This document shows positions 53,405 through 61,750 of a stretch of DNA of 61,833 nt, in pieces; position 1 is the stretch's first letter, and each line of letters opens with the position of its first letter. The DNA is from Synechococcus sp. CS-1329 (lineage in GTDB: Bacteria > Cyanobacteriota > Cyanobacteriia > PCC-6307 > Cyanobiaceae), in contig NZ_JAHLYS010000038.1 in NCBI RefSeq assembly GCF_025128055.1, positions 1 to 61,833 of the forward strand. The letters run 5' to 3'. Under the pieces are notes generated by a model. The model was not told where the DNA came from. It saw only the letters and a list, made by a program, of their open reading frames with translations, and ran no database searches. Position numbers and translations under genes: made by a program.

Positions 53405-55999
53405 ATGGGCTTCCCCTGCAGCCGCCACGGGGAAGCGTTGCCGATCGACCCGCTTCTGCCGGAGATCCTGCAGCAACTTCCTCCGGGCGGCACCCTTCTT
53501 CTTCAGGCTCCACCCGGGGCCGGCAAAACCAGTCGCGTTCCTCTGGCCCTGCTCCAGCACCTGGGCAGCGCCAAAGGCGAGGGCGGCACGATCCTGATGC
53601 TCGAGCCCCGGCGGCTGGCAGCCAAAGCCGCAGCCACACGCCTGGCTGAAGCCATTGCTGAGCCGGTGGGAGCCTTGGTGGGCTATCGCGTCAGGCTGGA
53701 GCAGCGCGTGTCCAAGGCCACGCGCCTGGAGGTGATCACCGACGGACTGTTCCTGCGCCGCCTCCAGGACGATCCCGCCCTGGAGGGCGTGGCGGCGGTG
53801 ATCTTCGATGAATTTCACGAGCGCCGCAGCGACGCTGATCTCGCCCTGGCCCTGCTGCGGGAGGCCCGCCCCTTGCTGAACCCCCAGCTGCGGCTGCTGG
53901 TGATGTCGGCCACCCTCAACCTGCAGCCCCTCAGCCGGCAACTGCCCGAGGCGGTGGTGCTCAGTAGCGAGGGGCGCAGCCATCCGGTGGAGCTGCACCA
54001 TCAACCCCCGCGGGAGCGGGAGCCCCTGGGGGCCCAGGTGGTGCGAGCCCTCGAAGATCACTGGCTGCAGGAGGAGGACGAGGGGGGAGCCGGCACAGCT
54101 CTGGTGTTCCTGCCCGGCCAGCGGGAGATCAGGCAGGCGCTGCGGGCGATTGAAGCCACCGGTTGGGGCCAGCGGGCGGAGCTTCACAGCCTGCACGGAG
54201 GCCTCTCGCTGGAGGCCCAGGGCCGCGCCATCGCCGCCGGCCGCCACCCCGCCGGCAAGGTGGTCCTCACCACCGCCATCGCCGAAAGCTCGCTCACCAT
54301 CGAGGGCGTTCGCCTGGTGGTCGACAGCGGCCTGAGCCGGCGCAGCCGCTTCGATCCCCGCACCGGCATGGACGGGCTCATCACCCTGCCCGCCAGCCAG
54401 GCCAGCGCCGAGCAGCGGCGGGGTCGGGCCGGCCGCCTGGGGCCCGGCCACTGCGTCAGGCTGTGGTCGCCGGCAGAGCAGCAGCGGCGGCCGGCCTACG
54501 ACCCGCCCGAGCTGCTCGATGCCGACCCGCTGCCCCTGGTGCTGCAGCTCGCTCGCTGGGGCGCCGGGCTGGGGGAATCACTCCCCTGGCTGGATCCACC
54601 GCCGCAGGCCGCCCTGCGCCAGGGTCTGGAGCTGCTCAAGCAGCTGGGCGCGATCGACCCGCACGGGGTGCTCAGCGCCCATGGCCGGGCCATGGCCCAG
54701 CTGGGACTGCATCCTCGCCTGGCTCACATGCTGCTGGAGGGCCAGTGCCTGGGGAACCCGCAGCTGGCCTGTGAGCTGGCGACTCTGCTCAACGAACGGG
54801 ATCCTCTGGCGGGCGAAGGGGCGGGCAGCGATCTGATGGCCCGTCTCGACTGGTTGCGTCAGGACAGGCGAGACCCTCGGCGGGGTCCCCTGCGGCAGCT
54901 CTGCCGGCAGCTCCAGCAGCAGCTGCAGGCCACTGAGTGGCCTGCAGCCCGCTCAAGGGGGGCTGGTGCAGAGGCTGAGAAGCAGGTCGAAGGGGAGGCG
55001 GAGCTGGCCGCGGTGCTGCTGAGCTGCGCCTATCCCGAGCGGATCGCCCTGGCCCGCCTGGAGGGTCAGGGTCGCTTTCTGATGCGCAGCGGCCGGGGCG
55101 CCCAACTGCCGGCCCACGATCCCCTGGCCGGTCAGAGCATCCTGGCGGTGGCTGCGGTGGACGACAGCGGCAGCGATGGGCGGATCCTCCTGGCTCTGCC
55201 CCTGCAGCGCCAGAGCCTGGAGAGGCTGCAGGCCCAGCAGGGGGAGCAGCGGCCGCTGGTGAGCTGGGAGCCGGCCGAGCGCCGGGTGCGCGCCGTGGTC
55301 GAGCGGCGGCTGGGGGCTCTGGTGCTGGAGCGCCGCCCCTGGGACGACCCACCGCCGGCAGCCCTGTTGGCGGCGCTGCTGGATGGCCTGCGTTCGCTGG
55401 GGCTGGCGGCACTGCCCTGGAGCCGTGACAGCCGGGACCTGCAACACCGCCTCAACCTGGCCCATGCCCGCCGCGGCGAGCCCTGGCCCGACCGCAGCGA
55501 GACAGCGCTGGAGCAAGAACTGGAGCAGTGGCTCGGGGATCAGCTGCTGGGCCTGCGCTCCCAGGACGATCTGCGTCAGCTCGACTTGATGGAGGGCCTC
55601 TGGAGCGGACTGGCCTGGGAGCATCGCCAGGAGCTGGAGCGGCTGCTCCCGAGCCAGATCACGCTTCCCACCGGACGCAGGGCCCGGCTGGAGTACGGCA
55701 GTGGCGAGCCTGTGCTGGCTGTGAAGCTTCAGGAACTGTTCGGACTGAGCGAGGGACCAAGGGTGCTGGAGGGCGACCTGCCCGTGAGCCTTCACCTGCT
55801 CTCGCCAGCCCGACGGCCAGTGCAGATCACCCAGGATCTGTGCGGGTTCTGGCGGGGCAGCTACGCCGAGGTGCGCCGGGAGCTGAGGGGGCGCTACCCC
55901 AGGCACCCCTGGCCCGAAGATCCAGCTCAGGCCCTGCCCACCGCCGGCACCAGTCGTGCCCAGGCCCGCGTGAGCCAGGGAACAGCCGAAACGTCCTGA
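53405..55999 (+). CDS. hrpB: ATP-dependent RNA helicase HrpB-type
   Basis: The 864-residue DExH helicase has motif I QAPPGAGKTSRVPLAL, motif Ia LEPRRLAAKAAATRLAE, motif II IFDEFHERRSDADLAL (DEFH), motif III SATLNL and motif VI EQRRGRAGRLGPGHC in order, then the helicase-associated region and the HrpB-specific C-terminal domain (RPVQITQDLCGFWRGSYAEVRRELRGRYPRHPWPEDP). The last is diagnostic of HrpB. Its substrate in cyanobacteria is unknown. The start at ATG 53405 is fixed by the open frame. It is convergent with the HAD-IIB gene. Confidence 0.94.
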   Translation: MGFPCSRHGEALPIDPLLPEILQQLPPGGTLLLQAPPGAGKTSRVPLALLQHLGSAKGEGGTILMLEPRRLAAKAAATRLAEAIAEPVGALVGYRVRLEQRVSKATRLEVITDGLFLRRLQDDPALEGVAAVIFDEFHERRSDADLALALLREARPLLNPQLRLLVMSATLNLQPLSRQLPEAVVLSSEGRSHPVELHHQPPREREPLGAQVVRALEDHWLQEEDEGGAGTALVFLPGQREIRQALRAIEATGWGQRAELHSLHGGLSLEAQGRAIAAGRHPAGKVVLTTAIAESSLTIEGVRLVVDSGLSRRSRFDPRTGMDGLITLPASQASAEQRRGRAGRLGPGHCVRLWSPAEQQRRPAYDPPELLDADPLPLVLQLARWGAGLGESLPWLDPPPQAALRQGLELLKQLGAIDPHGVLSAHGRAMAQLGLHPRLAHMLLEGQCLGNPQLACELATLLNERDPLAGEGAGSDLMARLDWLRQDRRDPRRGPLRQLCRQLQQQLQATEWPAARSRGAGAEAEKQVEGEAELAAVLLSCAYPERIALARLEGQGRFLMRSGRGAQLPAHDPLAGQSILAVAAVDDSGSDGRILLALPLQRQSLERLQAQQGEQRPLVSWEPAERRVRAVVERRLGALVLERRPWDDPPPAALLAALLDGLRSLGLAALPWSRDSRDLQHRLNLAHARRGEPWPDRSETALEQELEQWLGDQLLGLRSQDDLRQLDLMEGLWSGLAWEHRQELERLLPSQITLPTGRRARLEYGSGEPVLAVKLQELFGLSEGPRVLEGDLPVSLHLLSPARRPVQITQDLCGFWRGSYAEVRRELRGRYPRHPWPEDPAQALPTAGTSRAQARVSQGTAETS

Positions 56000-56011
56000 C
56001 TGAGCCGTGGC

Positions 56012-56821
56012 TCACGCGAAGAGGTGGGTGAAGCCGAAATGATGCAGCCCCTCAACGATGCCGTCGCAGCCATGGCCCGCCGCCGCGAAGGTGGCTGGTA
56101 AACCGGGCAGATGCAGCCGCAGGGCCGGCTCGGCATTGCCCACCATGATCCCCGCCAGGCCTGTCTGGAACATGGCCAGATCGTTGAGGCTGTCCCCGGC
56201 CGTGACCACCCGAGCCGCGTCGAGTTCCAGCCAGCCCAGCAGCTCCAGCAGCGTGGAGCCCTTGTTCACCCCAGCTGGGAGCACATCGAAGTAGCGCCCG
56301 CCCGAGTGCAGGCAATCGACTCCCTCGGCCTCCAGTCGGGGGATCAATCTGTGGTCGAAACGCTCTGGGTCGTAGTCGTAGGCCAGGTGTCGATCGATGC
56401 TGATGGGCTGGGCACTGAGCCCCGGCTGGCCCCGCAGCAGGGGCTCAAGCCGCTGCTGCAGCCCCCGCCAGCGCCGCTCGATCGGGTCAACCGCCAGGGG
56501 CACCAGCTGCAGGCTGGCGCCGCAGGCTACCGAGCAGCCCACATCACCGATCACCAGATGGGGGGCTCCCAGACCCAGCCCGGGTTCCTGCGTCAGCAAG
56601 CGAGCCACCGAGCCCAGGTCACGGCCGGTGCAGAACACGTGCAGCACCTGCTCCCGGCGGGAGCGCAACCAGCTGTAGAGGAGCTGGCGCCCGGCGATGG
56701 AGCCCTCCAGCAGGGTGCCGTCGAGGTCCGTGACCAACACCAGCTCAGGGCTGCTGGGCAGGGGAGCCGACAACTGCCGCTGCAGGCGCCGGCGGCGGGC
56801 ACCGCTGGGGGCACGGGTCAT
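56012..56821 (-). CDS. HAD-IIB (sucrose-phosphatase-like) hydrolase
   Basis: The 269-residue protein has motif I LVTDLDGTLLEGSIAG, a C2-type cap, motif III in NKGSTLLELLGWL and motif IV GDSLNDLAMF. These match the S6PP subgroup, which holds sucrose-phosphate, mannosyl-3-phosphoglycerate and glucosyl-3-phosphoglycerate phosphatases. In picocyanobacteria such enzymes complete compatible-solute synthesis; the synthase is not in the window, so the exact substrate is open. ATG 56821 (MTRAPSGARRRR) is used; the longer frame to 56893 adds no conserved residues. Confidence 0.85.
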   Translation of the reverse strand: MTRAPSGARRRRLQRQLSAPLPSSPELVLVTDLDGTLLEGSIAGRQLLYSWLRSRREQVLHVFCTGRDLGSVARLLTQEPGLGLGAPHLVIGDVGCSVACGASLQLVPLAVDPIERRWRGLQQRLEPLLRGQPGLSAQPISIDRHLAYDYDPERFDHRLIPRLEAEGVDCLHSGGRYFDVLPAGVNKGSTLLELLGWLELDAARVVTAGDSLNDLAMFQTGLAGIMVGNAEPALRLHLPGLPATFAAAGHGCDGIVEGLHHFGFTHLFA

Positions 56822-56966
56822 GGCAGGAGGTTCGACAGGAGGGAGTGGACGCCTGGAAGGGGCACCAAAGCGATAGGCCGGAAACCCGAACACGGAAATT
56901 GGTCGCGCCCCAGCGTCAAGTCAGCTCCAAGATTCGTTACAGTTCGTGGGCCCACTGGATCCATCC

Positions 56967-57113
56967 ATGTCTGACGCCACCCAATCCCGCTTCGGTTTCG
57001 TCAACTTTGCTGAAACCTGGAATGGCCGCCTGGCCATGCTCGGCTTCGTGATCGGCCTGGCCACCGAGCTGCTCACCGGCCAGGGCATTCTCTCCCAGAT
57101 CGGCGTGGGTTGA
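56967..57113 (+). CDS. high-light-inducible protein (HLIP)
   Basis: The 48-residue protein has the chlorophyll-binding motif AETWNGRLAMLGFVIGLATELLTG within its single membrane helix, typical of HLIP/SCP proteins. They bind chlorophyll and carotenoid and protect photosystem assembly in high light. A -10-like TACAGT (56938-56943) inside GTTACAGT lies 23 bases upstream of ATG; GTTACA is half of an RpaB/HLR1-type site, but a second half is not seen. An intrinsic terminator follows. Confidence 0.93.
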   Translation: MSDATQSRFGFVNFAETWNGRLAMLGFVIGLATELLTGQGILSQIGVG

Positions 57114-57157
57114 GCCGCCAAGGCTCTCCTCCGATTCTCACCGGGCCAAGCCCCAGC

Positions 57158-57197
57158 AACCCCATCGTCTCCGTCAGGTGGAGTCGATGGGGTTTTT
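57158..57197 (+). terminator. intrinsic terminator after the HLIP gene
   Basis: AACCCCATCG (57158-57167) pairs perfectly with CGATGGGGTT (57185-57194), with an inner CTCC/GGAG stem; a T run follows. Confidence 0.88.
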
Positions 57198-57305
57198 GAT
57201 GTCCACTGAGACCACCGCTGCCGACGGACAGGACGGTTCAGAGCAGTCCCGAAAAGCCACGGCGCCTGTGCCGTCAGCCAGACTTGTCGATTCCCCCGGC
57301 GGTTC

Positions 57306-57488
57306 GTGCCTTTGGCTCCGTTCTTCGTCAAGAATCGGCGAGATGGCTCACGCCTGTTGAGCACAGTTCTGGTGGTCGGCACGGCAGGGCTGATTCGCTT
57401 TGACCACCCGATCGGCCGCATGCTCTTCTTTACGGCCTCGACCATCAGCCTCTACTGGGGGTACTGCTACGGGCGGCTGGAGCATTGA
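57306..57488 (+). CDS. small membrane protein upstream of xseA
   Basis: The 60-residue protein is predominantly two hydrophobic stretches (LLSTVLVVGTAGLIRF and GRMLFFTASTISLYWGYCYG) with a basic N-terminus. It starts at GTG 57306 and overlaps the TTG start of xseA by four bases, which supports translation. No family was recognised. Confidence 0.55.
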   Translation: MPLAPFFVKNRRDGSRLLSTVLVVGTAGLIRFDHPIGRMLFFTASTISLYWGYCYGRLEH

Positions 57489-58687
57489 GCCGCCTCACCT
57501 CCAGCGGAGCCCCTGAGCTGGCGGCGGACACCAGCGGCCAGCCCCTGCCCCGTTACAGCGTCAGCGACCTGAATCGCTCGATCGGCACCCTGCTGGAGCG
57601 CGGTTTCGCCCCCCGCTTTCTGCTGGAGGCCACCGTTTCACGGCCCCAGCTGAAGAAGGGCCATCTCTGGTTGACGCTGCTGGATGAAACCGCCTCGATC
57701 TCAGCGGTGGTCTGGGCATCCCAGCTGCCGCGCCTGAGCTTCACACCGGCCGACGGCGATGGGGTGATCGTGGTCGGCAAGCTGAATTTCTGGGGAGCTC
57801 GCGCCAGTCTCTGCGTCCAGGCCATCGACATCCGCCCCAGCCTCAGCAGCGTTCTGCGTCAGTTCGAGCGGGTGCGGGAGCAACTGGAAGGCAGCGGCCT
57901 GTTCGATCCCTCCCGCAAACAGCCGTTGCCGGAGTGCCCCGGGGTGATCGCGCTGCTCACCAGCAGCCCCAGCTCAGCTCTGGCAGACATGCTGCGCACG
58001 GCCGCCGAACGCTGGCCAGCCACGAAGGTGCTGGTGGTGGCGATCCCTGTGCAGGGCGCTGTCGGGGCCAGCATCTGCAGGGCTCTGGAGTTGGTGGGCC
58101 GGGCCGCGGGCCGCCTGGGCATCGAGGCGGTGGTCCTGGCCCGGGGCGGCGGCAGCCGCGAGGATCTGGCAGTCTTCGACAGCGAGGAGGTCGCCCTGGC
58201 CCTGGCGGCCCTGCCACTGCCGGTGGTGACCGGCCTTGGCCACGAAGACGACACGACGATTGCCGACCTGGTGGCCGACTACCGGGCCGCCACGCCCACG
58301 GCGGCGATCGTGGCGCTGCTGCCCGACCAACGCACTCTGCTCCAGGAGTTACGACAGCGGCAGCTCCTGCTTCGGCAGACGCTGCGCTGGAGAACGGACC
58401 GGGAGCAGCAGCGACTGGTGCTGCAGCGTCAGCGGCTGCAGCACCTCCAGCCTCAGACCCTGCTGCAGAGACACATGGTTCAGCTGCAGCAACGGCGGCA
58501 GCTGCTGGAGGCCCTTTCACCCAGGCAACTGCTCAAGCGCGGCTTCTGCCTGGTGCGCGGAGAAGCCGGTCAGCTGCTGCGCTCCATTGAGCAGGTGGAA
58601 GTGGGTCAGGCTCTGCAGGTCCAGTGGTTGGATGGAGCTGCCGACGCCCGGGTCACCGGACGCCGCCCTGAGCCAACAGAGCCATGA
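57485..58687 (+). CDS. xseA: exodeoxyribonuclease VII large subunit
   Basis: The 400-residue XseA degrades single-stranded DNA together with XseB. An N-terminal OB-fold (YSVSDLNRSIGTLLERGFAPRFLLEATVSRPQLKKGHLWLTLLDETASISAVVW) is followed by the catalytic part with the GRGGG-type loop VLARGGGSREDLAVFDSEEVALALA, PVVTGLGHEDDTTIADLVAD and RAATPTAA, then a long helical region (about 285-365) and the C-terminal KRGFCLVR. The start is TTG 57485; xseB follows with a 4-base overlap. Confidence 0.95.
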   Translation: MSRLTSSGAPELAADTSGQPLPRYSVSDLNRSIGTLLERGFAPRFLLEATVSRPQLKKGHLWLTLLDETASISAVVWASQLPRLSFTPADGDGVIVVGKLNFWGARASLCVQAIDIRPSLSSVLRQFERVREQLEGSGLFDPSRKQPLPECPGVIALLTSSPSSALADMLRTAAERWPATKVLVVAIPVQGAVGASICRALELVGRAAGRLGIEAVVLARGGGSREDLAVFDSEEVALALAALPLPVVTGLGHEDDTTIADLVADYRAATPTAAIVALLPDQRTLLQELRQRQLLLRQTLRWRTDREQQRLVLQRQRLQHLQPQTLLQRHMVQLQQRRQLLEALSPRQLLKRGFCLVRGEAGQLLRSIEQVEVGQALQVQWLDGAADARVTGRRPEPTEP

Positions 58688-58950
58688 GCAGCCGCAAACG
58701 CCAGCCTTCTGCCCAGGTGCCGGCCGAGGAGAGCTGGCAGGAGGAGACGCAGCAACTGACCTTCGCCCAGAGCCGCACGGCCCTCGAGCTCAGCCTGGCG
58801 GCGCTGCAATCGGAGGATCTGGAGGTGGAGGCCATGGCCGGGCTCTATCAACGTGCCGTGGCCTATGCCGATCGTTGTGAGCAGGTGCTGCTGCAGGTGC
58901 AGCAGCAGGTGGAAGAGCTAGACCTGAGCGCCCTGGAGGCCCAGTCATGA
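58684..58950 (+). CDS. xseB: exodeoxyribonuclease VII small subunit
   Basis: The 88-residue XseB shows the family pattern LTFAQSRTALELSLAALQSEDLEVEAMAGLYQRAVAYADRCEQVL (F...L..LE..V..LE...L.LE....LY..G......C...L). Several XseB units bind one XseA. It overlaps xseA and the next gene by four bases each. Confidence 0.93.
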   Translation: MSSRKRQPSAQVPAEESWQEETQQLTFAQSRTALELSLAALQSEDLEVEAMAGLYQRAVAYADRCEQVLLQVQQQVEELDLSALEAQS

Positions 58951-59441
58951 CGCCAGCGAGCAAGGAAAACGGCTCAAACCAGGGCAGGCCTGGCGATTCA
59001 ACTCCAAGCGAAGCGCAGGATTCAGCCGCCTCCAAGGCAAGTGGGCCCATGTCGGATGCCGAAGCCATGCGTTCGGCAGCGACTCCATCCTTTTGGTTGC
59101 AATGGGTCTACCTGGCTCTGGCCGTTGCCGGTGCCATTTTCCCGTGGCTGGCCAACGCCGAATTCATTCGTGACTACGGCCAGACCTTCGACCTGACCCA
59201 GTTCATCGAATTGGCCAATGCCAATTCGGCGGCTCGCTCGCTCTCCCGTGATCTCTTGATTGGGGCCACGGCTATCACGATCTGGATCATCACCGAAGCC
59301 CGGCGACTAAAGGTGCGCGGTCTCTGGATCGTGCTCCTCAGTAGTGTCACGATCGCTTTCGCCTTTGCCGCCCCCTTCTTTCTGTTTCTCAGAGAGCGCC
59401 GCCTGATCGAGATCAGTCGCGACCGGTCAACGAACCCGTAG
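58947..59441 (+). CDS. DUF2834-type membrane protein
   Basis: In the 164-residue protein a disordered polar N-terminal 45 residues precede three hydrophobic helices (WVYLALAVAGAIFPWL; LLIGATAITIWIITEA; LWIVLLSSVTIAFAFAAPFFLFL). The arrangement with LPWLANAEFIRDYG...FDLTQFIELANANSAAR resembles DUF2834 (short, three-helix proteins with an N-terminal ...P.L....F...G motif). Role unknown. It is coupled to xseB by overlap, so exonuclease VII and this gene share an operon. Confidence 0.7.
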   Translation: MTPASKENGSNQGRPGDSTPSEAQDSAASKASGPMSDAEAMRSAATPSFWLQWVYLALAVAGAIFPWLANAEFIRDYGQTFDLTQFIELANANSAARSLSRDLLIGATAITIWIITEARRLKVRGLWIVLLSSVTIAFAFAAPFFLFLRERRLIEISRDRSTNP

Positions 59442-59625
59442 ACGCAGCCATCATCATTCCAATGACTTGAACGCTCGACGGCAATGCTTGTTTGGTCTGG
59501 CTTGGCTCACTCAGCTTGGTTTGCTCAGCTTGGCTCAGATTTGAACAGCGAACAGCGCTGCTCATGAGCAAAACGATCAGCATAGGAATCTGGAAAAATA
59601 ATCATCAATGGATGGGGAGCCATAC

Positions 59626-60072
59626 TCAACGGGGCTCTACATCCGTTGACTGCACATCAATCGTGACATCACTCACATCAAGGTTGCCATCAGTGGCGGG
59701 AGGATCGGAAGGTCTCCCAGAAGCGGGCGAGAACCAACTGGCAAGCCCCCTGGGCGCAGCGGCGTTCACCGGACCGGACGGCTGGGAGTCGTAGGGGGTG
59801 GGAACGCCGTCATTGGTGCTGGGGAGAGGGGCTCCGCAGGCGGGACAGGTGACAGAGGCCAGACTGCTGAGACCACAGACCGTGCAGGTGCGCACACGCC
59901 GCTTGATGACCTGAAAAGCAATGGCTCCGGCACCGGCCAGCAGCAAGGGCAAGAGCAGGACAGCCAGGGTCAGACCTCCCAGCAGGTCAAGCAACACACG
60001 ACCCAACGGAGTGGGGGCTGCCAGCAGCAGGCCCACCAGCAGGATCCAGAACCAGGGCAACGGGCGGTTCAT
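59626..60072 (-). CDS. membrane protein with zinc-ribbon-like motif
   Basis: The 148-residue protein has two N-terminal helices (about 8-25 and 30-50), then CTVCGLSSLASVTCPACGAPLP, two C-X2-C pairs typical of a zinc ribbon. A Pro/Ser-rich disordered tail (about 85-148) follows. No family was recognised. Its ATG overlaps the stop of the upstream gene. Confidence 0.65.
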   Translation of the reverse strand: MNRPLPWFWILLVGLLLAAPTPLGRVLLDLLGGLTLAVLLLPLLLAGAGAIAFQVIKRRVRTCTVCGLSSLASVTCPACGAPLPSTNDGVPTPYDSQPSGPVNAAAPRGLASWFSPASGRPSDPPATDGNLDVSDVTIDVQSTDVEPR

Positions 60073-60362
60073 CAGCGCTGAAAGCGCGAATCGCGCTCCA
60101 GCCAGCGCTCAAGGGCCGCAAGCGCCTCCACTCCAGCCCAGGCACAGAGCACGGCAGCGAACAGAAACGCCACCACGAAGCCAGCCATCATCAGCACTGG
60201 AACCAGAGTGAGGGTGAAAAAAGTACCGACAACACAGGCACCCACTCCAGCGCAGAGCAACAGGAGTGCCGTGGGCAATGGACGCAGGCTCAAATTTGAT
60301 TGGGCCACCGCAGCCTCTTCAGATGACACTATCGTCGCCCATTTCGCTCGGTTCTTGAGCAT
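60072..60362 (-). CDS. small membrane protein
   Basis: The 96-residue protein has two hydrophobic helices (PTALLLLCAGVGACVVGTFFTLTLVPVLMMAGFVVAFLFAAVLC, about 29-70) and a charged tail. ATG 60362 (MLKNRAKW) is chosen over the longer frame to 60458, which would overlap the YihY gene. It overlaps the next gene (ATGA) and follows the YihY gene by 28 bases. Confidence 0.6.
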   Translation of the reverse strand: MLKNRAKWATIVSSEEAAVAQSNLSLRPLPTALLLLCAGVGACVVGTFFTLTLVPVLMMAGFVVAFLFAAVLCAWAGVEALAALERWLERDSRFQR

Positions 60363-60390
60363 GCCGCTGGTGCGGATCTCCGAAGACCCA

Positions 60391-61425
60391 TCAGCGGATC
60401 CCCCGACGGGTGTCCCCTTCAAGATCAGGGGGCTGGATCCGATTGGGTCCGAGCTCAAAGCGATCAGATTTCATTGAGCCTGAAGTGGATAACACCACGC
60501 TATAAGCGACTCCGAAGTAATAGATCAAGCCCAACAGCCACACCCAAAGAGTCAGCACCAACACCCCGCCAATCAACCCATAGGCCTGAAAGCGGGTACC
60601 CAAAGACACAATACTTCGCCCAACAGCCAAGTTCAACAGTGTATAAGCAGATCCAACAAGAATTGAGCCAGGCAGGAGAAGCCTCCAACTGATACGCCTT
60701 GACGGCAGCAATCTCAGTAAGGCCAGAGAGACCAATGAAGCAATCAACAAAGAGACCAGCAGATCAGCCAGTGCAGAGACAGGAAATAGATACCGATAGA
60801 CCCAGGCAACCGGTACAGCCGTTAATCCGCGCCAAGTTTCAAAACCCATGAAGCGCAAATTGACGGTTAGCTGATCCATCACGAACAAGCTCCCCACGGC
60901 CAGTAGAAATAACGTCGCCTTGAGTCGAAGCATCAAGAACCGCCGGACCACCAACAGCACATGTTGAAGGACAGGCAGGGGTGATTCCATCGATCTGTTT
61001 CGAGGATCCCGATCAAATCTCAGCGACCAGAGATGATCCGTACCACGCTGCAAGCTGAGATAGGCATTACTAGCAGTGACCAATAACACAGCAACACCAA
61101 GGAAACCAGCTCCTCCCCGTTGCTGATAGAGCTGCACGAGGGTCGACTGTACGACCCCTTGAGCAGACTGAGGCAAGAGTTGAGAGGTTCGATCAAGAAT
61201 CTGCCCAGTAAGGCCATCATCTCGCCCCAATATCCAACTAGCCAGAGCAAGAATGATTAGGAGGATCGGGAAAAAAGATTGGAGAGTATGGTAGGCAAAA
61301 GCAGCACTCAGATCAACACAATCAAAGTGGTTCCAGAGGCGACAAGACCACCACAAACGACGAACAAATCTTCTGATTGGCTTCCAAGCACGATCAACGA
61401 GCTGATCGTCCTTCGAAGCATCCAC
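60391..61425 (-). CDS. YihY/BrkB-family membrane protein
   Basis: The 344-residue inner-membrane protein has six hydrophobic helices. It shows the family features SAAFAYHTLQSFFPILLIILALASWILG at the first helix (A.A.AFY.L.S..P), LLVTASNAYLSLQRGTDHLW (the ..S......A.N.....) and WRLLLPGSILVGSAYTLLNLAVGRSI (the PGA...G..W) motif. It was formerly misnamed ribonuclease BN; its real role is unknown. The start is GTG 61425. Base composition is AT-richer than most of the window. Confidence 0.88.
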   Translation of the reverse strand: MDASKDDQLVDRAWKPIRRFVRRLWWSCRLWNHFDCVDLSAAFAYHTLQSFFPILLIILALASWILGRDDGLTGQILDRTSQLLPQSAQGVVQSTLVQLYQQRGGAGFLGVAVLLVTASNAYLSLQRGTDHLWSLRFDRDPRNRSMESPLPVLQHVLLVVRRFLMLRLKATLFLLAVGSLFVMDQLTVNLRFMGFETWRGLTAVPVAWVYRYLFPVSALADLLVSLLIASLVSLALLRLLPSRRISWRLLLPGSILVGSAYTLLNLAVGRSIVSLGTRFQAYGLIGGVLVLTLWVWLLGLIYYFGVAYSVVLSTSGSMKSDRFELGPNRIQPPDLEGDTRRGIR

Positions 61426-61552
61426 GTCGTGCCAAGCAGATGGGAATCAAGGTCAGCCTAAACGCTCCCTGCCAAGCTGGTGACGGACAGCAGGCTCTAG
61501 CCTACAAGTCAGACTCTTTCACTGGCGCTCAAGGCAAATCAACAGTACGTAC

Positions 61553-61575
61553 AAAAAAAGCCACCCAAAGGTGGC
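61553..61575 (-). terminator. rRNA-operon terminator
   Basis: On the minus strand GCCACC-TTTG-GGTGGC followed by seven T, located about 60 bases beyond the 3' end of 5S rRNA. On the plus strand the same hairpin is followed by four T. Confidence 0.85.
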
Positions 61576-61632
61576 TTTTCTCGGCTCATCCCAACAGCGC
61601 TGGGGTGAGGCTTGAGCGTTCAGATTGTTTTA

Positions 61633-61750
61633 TCCTGGCATCGAGCTATTTTTGCAGGAAGCTACCCTCCAACTATCGTCGCCGCTACTGCATTTCACAA
61701 CCGAGTTCGAGATGGATCGGAGTGGGTCCACAGTGCCATGAACACCAGGA
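61633..61750 (-). rRNA. rrf: 5S ribosomal RNA
   Basis: The minus strand from 61750 reads TCCTGGTGTTCATGGCACTG, then the conserved CCATCTCGAACTCGGTTGTGA segment (split here: CCATCTCGAAC, TCGGTTGTGA) and ends in CTCGATGCCAGGA. The first and last bases pair as 5S helix I (TCCTGG with CCAGGA). The length of about 118 bases is right. The 23S-5S spacer occupies 61751 to the right edge, so 16S and 23S are beyond the window. End positions are accurate to a few bases. Confidence 0.92.

Noticed and set aside
59490-59540. imperfect repeats of a CTTGGCTCA-type unit
   Set aside because: Only a few imperfect short copies between two genes; no spacer regularity, not a CRISPR and probably simple slippage.
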